Both the position numbers and the translations under genes were made by a program. The notes below the pieces were generated by a model. It searched no databases, was not told where the DNA came from, and was given only the letters and a program-made list of their open reading frames with translations. DNA of 64,000 bases from CAWUFC02 sp963921335 (GTDB lineage Bacteria; Pseudomonadota; Gammaproteobacteria; Pseudomonadales; Halieaceae): NCBI GenBank assembly GCA_963921335.3, contig CAWUFC020000001.1, positions 2,046,001-2,110,000 of the forward strand, in the 5' to 3' direction. Shown here piece by piece: positions 33,326 to 41,636 of the stretch. Each line of letters starts with the position of its first letter. The stretch's first letter is position 1.

Positions 33326-33933
33326 TAGCGTTTGCTCTTAATCAACAAGCCCAACTGCTGCAGGTAAGCCACCACGGCTTCAATTTCTTTTTTACCGCTC
33401 ACCGCTGCAGCTGCGCCTGCAATATCTTCATCGGTGTACGGTACGCCAACCATCCGCAGGGCGGCCATTTTGTCCGCGGTTTTGTCTGCGTTGATTTCAT
33501 TGTCGAACAGCCAGGGGAAGGCCGGCATGTTTGACTCTGGAACGACGTCGCGCGGGTTATACAGGTGAGCGCGATGCCAGTCATCGCTGTAGCGACCGCC
33601 TACTCGGGCCAGGTCAGGGCCGGTGCGCTTGGAGCCCCACAGGAACGGGTGCTCATAAACGTGCTCGCCGGCAACTGAATAGTGGCCGTAGCGCTCGGTT
33701 TCGGCCCGGAGGGGGCGAATCATTTGCGAGTGGCAGGTGTTGCAGCCTTCGCGGATATAAATATCACGGCCCTCCAGAGCCAGTGCTGGCATGGGTTTAA
33801 GGCCGTCGATGGGCTCATTGACCTGCTTGCCAAACATTAGCGGTACCAGCTCTACCAGAGCACCGAAACTGATGGCCACGATGATCAGTACAATCATCAG
33901 GCCGATGTTCTTTTCTACGACTTCATGATCCAT
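33325..33933 (-). CDS. ccoO: cbb3 oxidase subunit II (monoheme CcoO)
   Basis: This 202-residue subunit has an N-terminal anchor and one heme site C-N-T-C-H-S-Q-M near residue 70, followed by R-Y-G-H-Y-S and the G-P-D-L-A-R-V-G-G motif. The start at 33933 follows TAAGGAGAG; an upstream in-frame codon would extend it into ccoN. It accepts electrons from CcoP. Confidence 0.95.
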   Translation of the reverse strand: MDHEVVEKNIGLMIVLIIVAISFGALVELVPLMFGKQVNEPIDGLKPMPALALEGRDIYIREGCNTCHSQMIRPLRAETERYGHYSVAGEHVYEHPFLWGSKRTGPDLARVGGRYSDDWHRAHLYNPRDVVPESNMPAFPWLFDNEINADKTADKMAALRMVGVPYTDEDIAGAAAAVSGKKEIEAVVAYLQQLGLLIKSKR

Positions 33934-33943
33934 GATTCTCTCC

Positions 33944-35389
33944 TTAGGCCGTTGCGGCAGCATTGGGTGCTGCGGCTTCATCGGCGCCCTCTTCAGAGCG
34001 CGCAGTCATCCAGACGTTGTAGGCCATCACCAACATGCCGGCGAAGAAGATACCGCCGCCGATCAGTCGCACAAGGTAGCCGGCGTAACTGGCTTCTACC
34101 GATTCAACAAAGCTGTAAGTCAGCGTGCCGTCCTGGTTGTAGGCGCGCCACATCAGGCCCTGCAGAATGCCGTTGACCCAAATGGAGGCAATGTAGAGCA
34201 CGGTGCCGATGGTCGACATCCAGAAGTGCAGGTTGATCAGTGGCACGCTGTACATGGCTTTTTTGCCAAACAGAATTGGGAGTAGGTGATAGAGCGCACC
34301 GATGGACACCATGGCTACCCAGCCGAGCGCACCGGAATGCACGTGGCCGATGGTCCAGTCCGTGTAGTGACTGAGCGCATTCACTGTCTTGATAGACATC
34401 ATCGGACCCTCGAAGGTCGACATTCCATAGAAGGACAGGGATACCACCAGGAATCTCAGTATGGGGTCTGTGCGCAGTTTGTGCCAGGCACCTGACAGGG
34501 TCATCATGCCGTTGATCATGCCGCCCCAGCTTGGGGCCAGCAAAATCAGTGACATGATCATACCCAGGCTTTGAGCCCAGTCGGGCAGGGCGGTGTAGTG
34601 CAGGTGGTGGGGGCCGGCCCAGATGTAGACTGCAATCAGCGCCCAGAAGTGCACGATAGAGAGACGGTAGGAATAAACCGGCCGTTCAGCCTGCTTGGGT
34701 ACAAAGTAATACATGATTCCGAGGAAGCCCGCGGTCAGGAAGAAGCCCACCGCGTTGTGGCCGTACCACCACTGCACCATGGCATCGACGGTACCCGCGT
34801 AAATGGAGTAGGACTTGAAAGCGCCCCAGGGCACAGCTAGGCTATTCACGATGTGCAGTACCGCCACGGTGACAATGAAAGCACCGAAGAACCAGTTGGC
34901 CACGTAAATATGCGGTGTTTTCCTCTTCATGATGGTGCCGAAGTAGAGGACTGCGTAGCCTACCCAAACCAGCGTGATCAGGATATCAATGGGCCATTCC
35001 AGTTCGGCGTATTCCTTACCGCTGGTGTAACCCAGGGGCAGGCTGATAGCGGCAGAAAGAATAACCAGCTGCCATCCCCAGAATACTGCGGCGGCCAGTT
35101 TGTCGGACAGCAGGCGAACCTGGCAGGTCCGCTGCACCACGAAGAGCGATGTGGCAAATAGTGCGCAGCCCCCGAAGGCGAAAATCACGGTATTGGTATG
35201 CAGCGGTCGCAGGCGGCCGAAGCTCAGCCAGGGGGTGTCAAAATTGAGGACCGGCCAAACCAGCTGTGCCGCGATCAGAACGCCGACCAGCATGCCGACA
35301 ATGCCCCAGACCACAGTCATTACCGCAAATTGGCGGACGACCTTGTAGTTATACACTGGATGCTCCAGTGCGGAATTCAGTTCACTCAT
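33944..35389 (-). CDS. ccoN: cbb3 cytochrome c oxidase catalytic subunit I (CcoN)
   Basis: This 481-residue twelve-span heme-copper oxidase subunit, the site of O2 reduction, starts with M-S-E-L-N at ATG 35389. Visible are L-R-P-L-H-T-N (heme His), W-Y-G-H-N-A-V-G-F (Cu-B region), P-H-H-L-H-Y-T and H-V-H-S-G-A-L-G-W. The tail is Ala-rich. It is the first structural gene, 19 bases after the yip1 gene. The promoter is not obvious in that gap, so transcription may begin upstream at yip1 or fnr. Confidence 0.96.
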   Translation of the reverse strand: MSELNSALEHPVYNYKVVRQFAVMTVVWGIVGMLVGVLIAAQLVWPVLNFDTPWLSFGRLRPLHTNTVIFAFGGCALFATSLFVVQRTCQVRLLSDKLAAAVFWGWQLVILSAAISLPLGYTSGKEYAELEWPIDILITLVWVGYAVLYFGTIMKRKTPHIYVANWFFGAFIVTVAVLHIVNSLAVPWGAFKSYSIYAGTVDAMVQWWYGHNAVGFFLTAGFLGIMYYFVPKQAERPVYSYRLSIVHFWALIAVYIWAGPHHLHYTALPDWAQSLGMIMSLILLAPSWGGMINGMMTLSGAWHKLRTDPILRFLVVSLSFYGMSTFEGPMMSIKTVNALSHYTDWTIGHVHSGALGWVAMVSIGALYHLLPILFGKKAMYSVPLINLHFWMSTIGTVLYIASIWVNGILQGLMWRAYNQDGTLTYSFVESVEASYAGYLVRLIGGGIFFAGMLVMAYNVWMTARSEEGADEAAAPNAAATA

Positions 35390-35408
35390 GGTAGTTTCAG
35401 TCCCTGAT

Positions 35409-36008
35409 TTAATCGGTAAAGGCCGGTGCGGCGCCAAAATCCCAGAGGATGACAGAGCCCACCATGATGCAGATCACCATCACCAGGGCGATAGCGATTA
35501 CGGCGCTTGAGAACAGGAAGCCGCGTTCCTCCGGTATATCCATGACAATGGGTATGCCCAGGTAGAGCAGGTACACCGACCAGCACACCGCGACCACGCC
35601 CACCAGCATGTCCAGCCAGAGTATGGGGTAAAAACCGGATGCACCGGCCAGAAACAGCGGTGTGGCAGTGAGCCCGGCAATGACCACGCCTTTAGCAATG
35701 CTGGAATCGGCGCCGTAGGTATGAGACATCCAGTGAATGAAGTAGCCGATGATCGCCACGGCACTCAGCATGGCGGCATAAAACAGAATGACAATGGTGA
35801 GTGCAGACTCATCCGTGAGGCGAATCGGGTCTCCTTTGCCCACGGTCCAACCGATCTCGGTAGTGCCGTAGTACCAGGCGGTGGCCGGAAGAATGGCCAG
35901 TATGCAGGGTAGCAGGATCAATGTGCTCAGCTTGTTCTCTGGCAGCTTGGAGACGCTCTGCCATTGTTCGCTGGGTTTGAAAAGGAGGCCGGCGGCGTGA
36001 TTTATCAT
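35409..36008 (-). CDS. YIP1 family membrane protein
   Basis: This 199-residue Yip1-domain protein has five hydrophobic spans; the N-terminal L-F-K-P-S-E-Q-W motif is typical of bacterial members. Function is unknown. An AAGGAG site precedes ATG 36008. It lies between fnr and ccoN on the same strand, with short gaps on both sides, so it is probably co-expressed with the oxidase. Confidence 0.83.
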   Translation of the reverse strand: MINHAAGLLFKPSEQWQSVSKLPENKLSTLILLPCILAILPATAWYYGTTEIGWTVGKGDPIRLTDESALTIVILFYAAMLSAVAIIGYFIHWMSHTYGADSSIAKGVVIAGLTATPLFLAGASGFYPILWLDMLVGVVAVCWSVYLLYLGIPIVMDIPEERGFLFSSAVIAIALVMVICIMVGSVILWDFGAAPAFTD

Positions 36009-36031
36009 TCTCGCTCCTTGTTAGGCGTTGA

Positions 36032-36799
36032 TCAGTTATCTTCGATAATGACTTTGGCGATGTCCTGTAGCTTGGCGACATCGACGATCTCTATTTCCTT
36101 GTTGCTGACCCGCAGAATGTCCAGTTTCTGCAGTCGGCTGAATACCCGACTAACGGTTTCTACGGTTAGTCCGAGGTAGTTGCCGATGTCGATCCGGGAC
36201 ATGGGCAGGCGGAACTGGGTGGCACTGAGTTTGCGCCGGGCATTGCGTGACGACACGCTGAGCATGAGGGCGGCAATGCGCTCCTCTGCGGTATTTTTGC
36301 TGAGCAGGGTGATGAGCTGCTGGTCTTCGGTAATCTCGCGGCTCATCAGCTGAAAAAAGTGCCGCTGAAGATTGGGTAACTGGACACTGAGTTGTTCCAG
36401 TGAGGAAAAGGGGATTTCACAGACTGCAGCGGTTTCAAGGGCCTTGGCAGAACAGGCATGGGCGTTCTTGCTGATGCCATCCATACCCAGCACCTCGCCG
36501 GGAAAATAAAAACCGGTGACCTGCTCGCGACCGTCGTCGGTCACTCGGTAGGCTTTGATGGTACCGGATCGTACCGCGTATACAGAGGTAAATTCGTCGG
36601 CTTCGCGATACAGGTGATCACCCTTCTGTAAGGGGCGACCGCGCTGAACAATGTTATCCAGCTCTACGATATCGTCACTTTCCAGCGCCAGTGGCAGGCA
36701 GATGCTGCCCAGACGGCAATTCTGGCAGCTGACCTGATAGTCATGGGTGCAGCGACGCGGAGTAGTGCATTCGCTCACTTGCTCAACCGGTATTGTCAT
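36032..36799 (-). CDS. fnr: FNR/ANR-type oxygen-sensing transcription factor
   Basis: This 255-residue Crp/Fnr regulator has an N-terminal cluster C-Q-N-C-x5-C plus a central Cys (A-V-C-E-I-P), giving the four ligands of the O2-labile 4Fe-4S cluster. F-Y-F-P-G-E-V-L-G-M-D is in the cyclic-nucleotide fold, and the HTH has I-G-N-Y-L-G-L-T-V-E-T-V-S-R. The E-x2-S-R recognition helix predicts TTGAT-N4-ATCAA sites, and one near-match lies upstream of hemN. I use ATG 36799 with GGGAAGA before it; ATG 36823 is possible. Confidence 0.93.
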   Translation of the reverse strand: MTIPVEQVSECTTPRRCTHDYQVSCQNCRLGSICLPLALESDDIVELDNIVQRGRPLQKGDHLYREADEFTSVYAVRSGTIKAYRVTDDGREQVTGFYFPGEVLGMDGISKNAHACSAKALETAAVCEIPFSSLEQLSVQLPNLQRHFFQLMSREITEDQQLITLLSKNTAEERIAALMLSVSSRNARRKLSATQFRLPMSRIDIGNYLGLTVETVSRVFSRLQKLDILRVSNKEIEIVDVAKLQDIAKVIIEDN

Positions 36800-36836
36800 A
36801 CATTCTTCCCTGACCGCTTGCATTGATTATTGCCCC

Positions 36837-38249
36837 TTAAACTGTACGGGAATAGTTGAGTTGACCACTCTCTTGCTGGTCTTTTGGTTGTAAAAACTGG
36901 TCAAAAACCATGCAGATGTTGCGCAGGAAGCTGCGTCCGGTTTCGCTGACCTGTATGCCGCTATTTCCGATTTGCAAAAGACCATCGGAGGCCATGGGTG
37001 CGAGTTGTGAAAGTTCGCTCTGAAAGTGCTGTTCGAAGGGTTCCTCGAAGCGTTGCTGGAAAGCGTTGAAATCCAGTTGCAGGTTGCAGATCAATTGCAT
37101 GATGACGTAGCGGCGCAGCTCGTCTTCCGAGCTTGATGCCAGGCCTCGCCACACCGGTGAATCACCCCGCTGCAATCGTTTGCAATAGGAGTCGGGGTCG
37201 GTGTCATTTTGCAAATAGTAGCCGCCAATCTGGCTGATGGCGGACACGCCAAGACCTACGAGATCATCGGCCATTTGCACTGAGTAACCCTGAAAGTTGC
37301 GCTGCAGACGCCCATCGCGCTGGGCCTGTGCGAGGTCGTCATGGGGCAGTACAAAGTGGTCCAGCCCGATATGCTCGTAGCCAGCGGTACACAGGGTGTC
37401 TGCAATTCGCGCCTGTATGCGCAGCTTCTCTTCAGCTTTGGGCAGGGTCAGTCGGTCGATGGCGCGCTGCGAGCTGAATCGCTCCGGCAGGTGGGCGTAG
37501 TTGTAACAGGCTATGCGCTCCGGGCCCAGGTCGATCACCTGCTGCAGGGTATTCTCCATACTGTGGCTATCCTGGAAGGGCAGGCCATAGATCAGGTCGA
37601 AACTGATCGAACGAAAGTGATGACGGCGCAGCGCGTCGACCAGGTCCTGCACATCGCTCACAGACTGCTCGCGGTTAATGGCGCGCTGTACTAGCGGGTC
37701 AAAGTCCTGAATACCAAGGCTGGCGCGATTGAATCCGAGACCACTGAGCAAGGCCACTCGTCCCGCATTGACTGTGCGGGGGTCGAGTTCGATTGCATAT
37801 TCCCTGGAGCCAGAGTCCAGCAGATGAAAGTGCGAGGCCAGCTCGTGCATCAGTTCGGTGATTTCGGCGTCGTCCAGCCAGGTCGGGGTGCCGCCGCCCC
37901 AGTGCATCTGGCGGACCGGACGTGCGGCACCAAACAATTCGGCCTGGCGCGCAATGTCAATTTTTAGTGCATCCAGATAAATGCCGGCTCTTGCCCGGTC
38001 TCTTGTGACGACCTTGTTGCAGGCGCAGTAGTAGCAAATATCGGCGCAGAAAGGGATGTGCACATACAGCGATAGAGGCAGTAGTTTCTGATGACGACGC
38101 GTTGCCAGATCGGTAACGACCGCCTGCTCTGCGAAATCAGGGCTGAACTGCAAGGCCGTTGGGTAGGAGGTATAGCGAGGCCCCTGGTAGGCGTATTTCT
38201 GCGCCAGCCTGCTCGCATCGGTTGTGCTGTTGAGTGTCATTACTGTCAT
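36837..38249 (-). CDS. hemN: Oxygen-independent coproporphyrinogen III dehydrogenase HemN
   Basis: This radical-SAM enzyme of about 470 residues performs the anaerobic oxidative decarboxylation of coproporphyrinogen III in heme synthesis. The cluster motif is C-A-D-I-C-Y-Y-C near residue 65, followed by the extra Cys of HemN, then G-G-G-T-P-T-W and the substrate region G-L-G-x-S-A-I-S. It has the HemN C-terminal domain rather than the shorter HemW. It heads the fnr and cco genes, giving the oxidase its heme under low oxygen. An FNR-like box lies about 90 bases upstream. Confidence 0.95.
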   Translation of the reverse strand: MTVMTLNSTTDASRLAQKYAYQGPRYTSYPTALQFSPDFAEQAVVTDLATRRHQKLLPLSLYVHIPFCADICYYCACNKVVTRDRARAGIYLDALKIDIARQAELFGAARPVRQMHWGGGTPTWLDDAEITELMHELASHFHLLDSGSREYAIELDPRTVNAGRVALLSGLGFNRASLGIQDFDPLVQRAINREQSVSDVQDLVDALRRHHFRSISFDLIYGLPFQDSHSMENTLQQVIDLGPERIACYNYAHLPERFSSQRAIDRLTLPKAEEKLRIQARIADTLCTAGYEHIGLDHFVLPHDDLAQAQRDGRLQRNFQGYSVQMADDLVGLGVSAISQIGGYYLQNDTDPDSYCKRLQRGDSPVWRGLASSSEDELRRYVIMQLICNLQLDFNAFQQRFEEPFEQHFQSELSQLAPMASDGLLQIGNSGIQVSETGRSFLRNICMVFDQFLQPKDQQESGQLNYSRTV

Positions 38250-38332
38250 GAGTTTAATCCGGTTACCGCTGAATGAGCTTATCAAGACGGTCAGGTGCAT
38301 TGGATGACTCAGGTCAACAAACCAGCGCTGGC

Positions 38333-38346
38333 TTGATGCATTTCAA
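38333..38346. promoter_or_regulatory. FNR box upstream of hemN
   Basis: TTGAT-GCAT-TTCAA matches the FNR/ANR consensus TTGAT-N4-ATCAA at nine of ten positions. Its centre is about 90 bases before the hemN start, so it likely supports low-oxygen activation of hemN by the FNR protein encoded next door. The dioxygenase gene lies about 100 bases to the other side and could also respond. Confidence 0.6.
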
Positions 38347-38443
38347 TGGGTGCACCGAAACCCCCGCCTATCACGCATTTGGGTGATTTGCTCCGGTCTC
38401 GCCTTTGCCAAACTGCCGGCCTCAACCATCTGGAGGAATCAAA

Positions 38444-39343
38444 ATGAAAATTGCGAGCCTTGGCTATGTCGGCCTTGAAACCACCGATCTGGAACGCTGG
38501 CGCAGCTTTGGAACCCAGGTTCTGGGCATGGAAGAGGTTGCCGGGCCGGATGCTGAGCTATACCTGAAGATGGACGCCTACCCCTGGCGCTTGTCGGTCG
38601 CCACCGGAGAGCGCGATGGCTTTGCCTTCGCCGGCTGGGAGTTTTCCAGCCAGGCGGCCTTTGAGGAAGCCAAGAAGGAGCTGGGCTTTGCCGGTATACA
38701 GTATCAGCAGGGCAGTGCCGATCTCTGTGCCCGGCGCCGGGTGCGCGATCTCATCAGTCTGCGAGACCCTGCCGGCAACCTGCTCGAACTGGTGTGGGGG
38801 CTGGCTCTTGATTACCACCGTTTGCATTCGCCGGTGGGCGTGAGTGAATTTGTGACCGGTCACAATGGCGATATGGGTCTCGGGCATATTGTGTTTCCCT
38901 GCAGGGAATTTGAAGAAACCGTCGACTTCTACACTCGCGTATTGGGTTTCGAGATCACCGACTACCTGCCCGTAAAACTGGCTGAAGATGCGCCGGAACA
39001 GGGGCTGTATTTCCTGCACTGCGATAATCCAAGGCATCACAGCCTGGCCCTCTTTGAGAACCCCAATCCAGCCGAGTCCGGACTGGTCCATATGATGGTC
39101 GAAGTGCCTACTATTGACGAGCTGGGTTTGTGCCGAGCCCGTTGCCAGGCGGTGGGTGTTCCCCTGGCAGCTGATATTGGGCGTCACGCCAATGACCGCA
39201 TGCTGTCGATTTATATCCAGTCGCCCGGTGGTTTTGCGCTCGAATATGGCTGCGAGGGTTTGCAACTGGACTGGTCCAGCTATACCCCAACGGTGTCTTC
39301 CACAGCCAGTACCTGGGGTCATGACTGGTCCCACGGGGGATAA
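38444..39343 (+). CDS. Type I extradiol ring-cleavage dioxygenase (VOC fold), copy 1
   Basis: This 299-residue two-domain vicinal-oxygen-chelate enzyme is of the BphC/HsaC kind. Metal ligands are His148 (G-L-G-H-I-V), His216 (L-V-H-M-M-V-E-V) and Glu267 (A-L-E-Y-G). The acid-base residues His199 (R-H-H-S-L), His248 (G-R-H) and Tyr257 are also in place, so the enzyme should be active. It opens a catechol between the OH-bearing and neighbouring carbons. The ATG at 38444 follows TGGAGGAA. A second copy follows after about 115 bases. Confidence 0.9.
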   Translation: MKIASLGYVGLETTDLERWRSFGTQVLGMEEVAGPDAELYLKMDAYPWRLSVATGERDGFAFAGWEFSSQAAFEEAKKELGFAGIQYQQGSADLCARRRVRDLISLRDPAGNLLELVWGLALDYHRLHSPVGVSEFVTGHNGDMGLGHIVFPCREFEETVDFYTRVLGFEITDYLPVKLAEDAPEQGLYFLHCDNPRHHSLALFENPNPAESGLVHMMVEVPTIDELGLCRARCQAVGVPLAADIGRHANDRMLSIYIQSPGGFALEYGCEGLQLDWSSYTPTVSSTASTWGHDWSHGG

Positions 39344-39457
39344 TCGACGGTTGGAGTTTGTCAGCTTGATCCAGAGGCGCTTTTTTCGCGGTTGACGCTG
39401 CGAGAGGGCGATTGGAGAATGATGGCCTTTTCAAATGGCAATCATCTGGAGCCCCCT

Positions 39458-40366
39458 ATGAACGTACGCAGTCTCGGATACGCGTGGATTGAATCAACAG
39501 ACCCTCAGCGGTGGCTTGAATATGGCACCGAGATTCTCGGCGTCATGGTAGCTCCGGGCATGCCTCAATCTGATGACATGCTTTACCTGAAGATGGATGA
39601 GCGCCCGTTTCGCTTTGCCATCCAGAAGGGCGACAGCGACTGTCTGCGCCTGCTGGGTTGGGAGCTGTACGATGAGTCTGATTTCGAGGCAGCCAAGGCA
39701 GAACTGGATGCCGCCGGCGTCAGCTGGGAGCAGGGCACCGCTGAAGAAGCTGGAGCACGACGCGTTCGAGACCTGATTCGCCTCAAGGATCCCGCTGGTA
39801 ACACACTGGAGCTCTATCACGGCGCCGACCTGGACTATCTCAAGTTTGTCTCTCCGCTGGGGGTGTCTGAGTTCGAGACTGGCTTCAACGGCGACATGGG
39901 TTTTGGTCACGCCGTTCTGCCGGCTCCCAATCTCAAGGAAACGCACGACTTCTATCTCGAGGTGCTTGGGTTCGGAGACACCGACTATATGCACTTTCAC
40001 TTCAGCGACGATCCGGCCGACCCGGGTATGGGGCTGAATTTCATGCACGTGCAAAATCCGCGGCACCACAGCCTGGCGCTGTACCAGGGCGAAAGCCCCA
40101 GCAACTGTATTCACCTGATGGTGGAAGTGATGAATTCAGACGAGGTGGGCTACTGCCTCGATCGGGTATTGGAAAAAGAAGTACCTATTACCTCCACCCT
40201 CGGTCGCCATACTAACGATCGCATGATGTCTTTCTATATGCTGACGCCGGGTAATTTCCCGATGGAGTATGGTTGCGAAGGTCTGAAGATGGACTGGGAT
40301 AACTACACTCCGACCAAATCGGCTCTGCCCAGTATCTGGGGTCACAAGTTCCAGCAGCCCGGCTAA
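39458..40366 (+). CDS. Type I extradiol ring-cleavage dioxygenase (VOC fold), copy 2
   Basis: This 302-residue relative of the previous gene has metal ligands His151, His219 and Glu270 and second-sphere His204, His251 and Tyr260. The two are clearly similar (shared R-R-V-R-D-L-I-x-L-x-D-P-A-G-N, N-P-R-H-H-S-L-A-L, E-Y-G-C-E-G) but well diverged, so they are old paralogues with probably different catechols. I use ATG 39458 behind CTGGAG; ATG 39419 with GGAGA is also possible and would add 13 residues. Its stop overlaps that of the convergent regulator. Confidence 0.9.
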   Translation: MNVRSLGYAWIESTDPQRWLEYGTEILGVMVAPGMPQSDDMLYLKMDERPFRFAIQKGDSDCLRLLGWELYDESDFEAAKAELDAAGVSWEQGTAEEAGARRVRDLIRLKDPAGNTLELYHGADLDYLKFVSPLGVSEFETGFNGDMGFGHAVLPAPNLKETHDFYLEVLGFGDTDYMHFHFSDDPADPGMGLNFMHVQNPRHHSLALYQGESPSNCIHLMVEVMNSDEVGYCLDRVLEKEVPITSTLGRHTNDRMMSFYMLTPGNFPMEYGCEGLKMDWDNYTPTKSALPSIWGHKFQQPG

Positions 40367-41526
40367 CCCAGGCTGGCAACGCTGCGCAGTATCAGGCGGA
40401 CCAGTTCCGCCTGGCGGCTCACCCCAGTTTTCGAGAAGACCGATTTGAGCTGCGCGCGCGCAGTGTGCTGAGAGATGCTCTGCTGTTCTGATACTTCTGC
40501 CAGGCTCAGTCCGCGCGCCAGCTTAATAGCCAGGTTGGCCTCTGCCGGGGTCAGTTGAAACAGTTCGCTCAGCAACTGTTGTGATGCGCTTTCCTGCTGC
40601 TGGGGGTCACTTATAAATACGGCCACACAGGGGCTGGACTGACCCTCGGCCCACTCCGATGCGGGAATAGGGCGCACCACCAGGCCCAGATCCGCAAGGC
40701 CTTCAGAGCGTTGAACCCGCAAGGCCCGGGCCATACTGGTTTCTCCCTGTAGCTGCGCACTGATACTGGAGGCGATAATCTCCTGAAGCTGTTCGTGTTC
40801 AGAGCGATGCCCCAGTGCCAGCATTTCCCCTGACAGGCTGATGCCGTCGGCTGCTTCCAAAAGTTGCTCTGCCAGGCCGTTGGTATTCAGTACTCTGCCC
40901 TGTTCATCCAGGATAATGGTGGCCACCGATAACTGATCCACGGCCCCGGCATAGAGGTCACGTTCGGTCTCGGTTCGGTTGAGCCTGGCATGAATTTGAA
41001 TAGCTCGGCGGAGGTGTGGCAGCAGCTGTTCACAGAGCTGCTTGTGTTGCTCACCGAAGGCCGATTCCTTTTCCTTGCGGGCGATTCTCAGGCGAGCCAT
41101 TAGCCCATCCGGCTCGACCGTATCCACTCCCAGTATGTGAAACACGCCAATCGGCTTGAGATAGTCGCGATAGTATTCGCTCTGCAGCAATTCTGCGTCG
41201 GGTACCAGCTCCTGCTGGGTGACTACCTTGCCCGGAGGTAGATTAACGAAGGGGTCCAGGGCGAAGAACTGATCGCGATAGTTTACCGCCTCCCAGTCGT
41301 TGGGGTCGGCCAGGTCGAGCTGGTCCTCACCATCGTCGCCGCGACGGCAATTGAGGATCACGCCGCGATCGCCAGTGGCCGGTGGGCGCAGCACCAGGGA
41401 TACCGCATGGGCATCCATCGCCTGGCGCAGGCTGGGTAGAAAGCTCTGCCAGGGCTTGGTTTCCAGGCAGCCCTCGTAAATCAGACTCACCAGGAAATCA
41501 TAATCCAGATCAATTTTTTCTGACAT
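40363..41526 (-). CDS. LuxR-type helix-turn-helix regulator (paralogue 2 of 2)
   Basis: This 387-residue homologue of the regulator at 22042 has the same N-terminal module (A-L-D-P-F-V-N-L, L-L-P-H-L-R-R-A, H-A-R-L-N-R-T), a PAS-like middle (A-T-I-I-L-D-E-Q-G-R-V-L) and a LuxR HTH (L-T-P-A-E-A-N-L-A-I-K-L-A-R-G, Q-H-T-A-R-A-Q-L-K-S-V-F). It is divergent from the third HsaA-like gene across 110 bases and convergent with a ring-cleavage dioxygenase. It is the natural candidate to control both. Confidence 0.85.
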   Translation of the reverse strand: MSEKIDLDYDFLVSLIYEGCLETKPWQSFLPSLRQAMDAHAVSLVLRPPATGDRGVILNCRRGDDGEDQLDLADPNDWEAVNYRDQFFALDPFVNLPPGKVVTQQELVPDAELLQSEYYRDYLKPIGVFHILGVDTVEPDGLMARLRIARKEKESAFGEQHKQLCEQLLPHLRRAIQIHARLNRTETERDLYAGAVDQLSVATIILDEQGRVLNTNGLAEQLLEAADGISLSGEMLALGHRSEHEQLQEIIASSISAQLQGETSMARALRVQRSEGLADLGLVVRPIPASEWAEGQSSPCVAVFISDPQQQESASQQLLSELFQLTPAEANLAIKLARGLSLAEVSEQQSISQHTARAQLKSVFSKTGVSRQAELVRLILRSVASLG

Positions 41527-41636
41527 TGCACTCAGATCAGGGTTCGCAGCGGGGCAGTTTAACCTATTTAAGTGATGTGTCGGGGGCGTGTGCTCATCAG
41601 TATAGGAATCGATTCAACCGACAGGAGAAGATGGAC

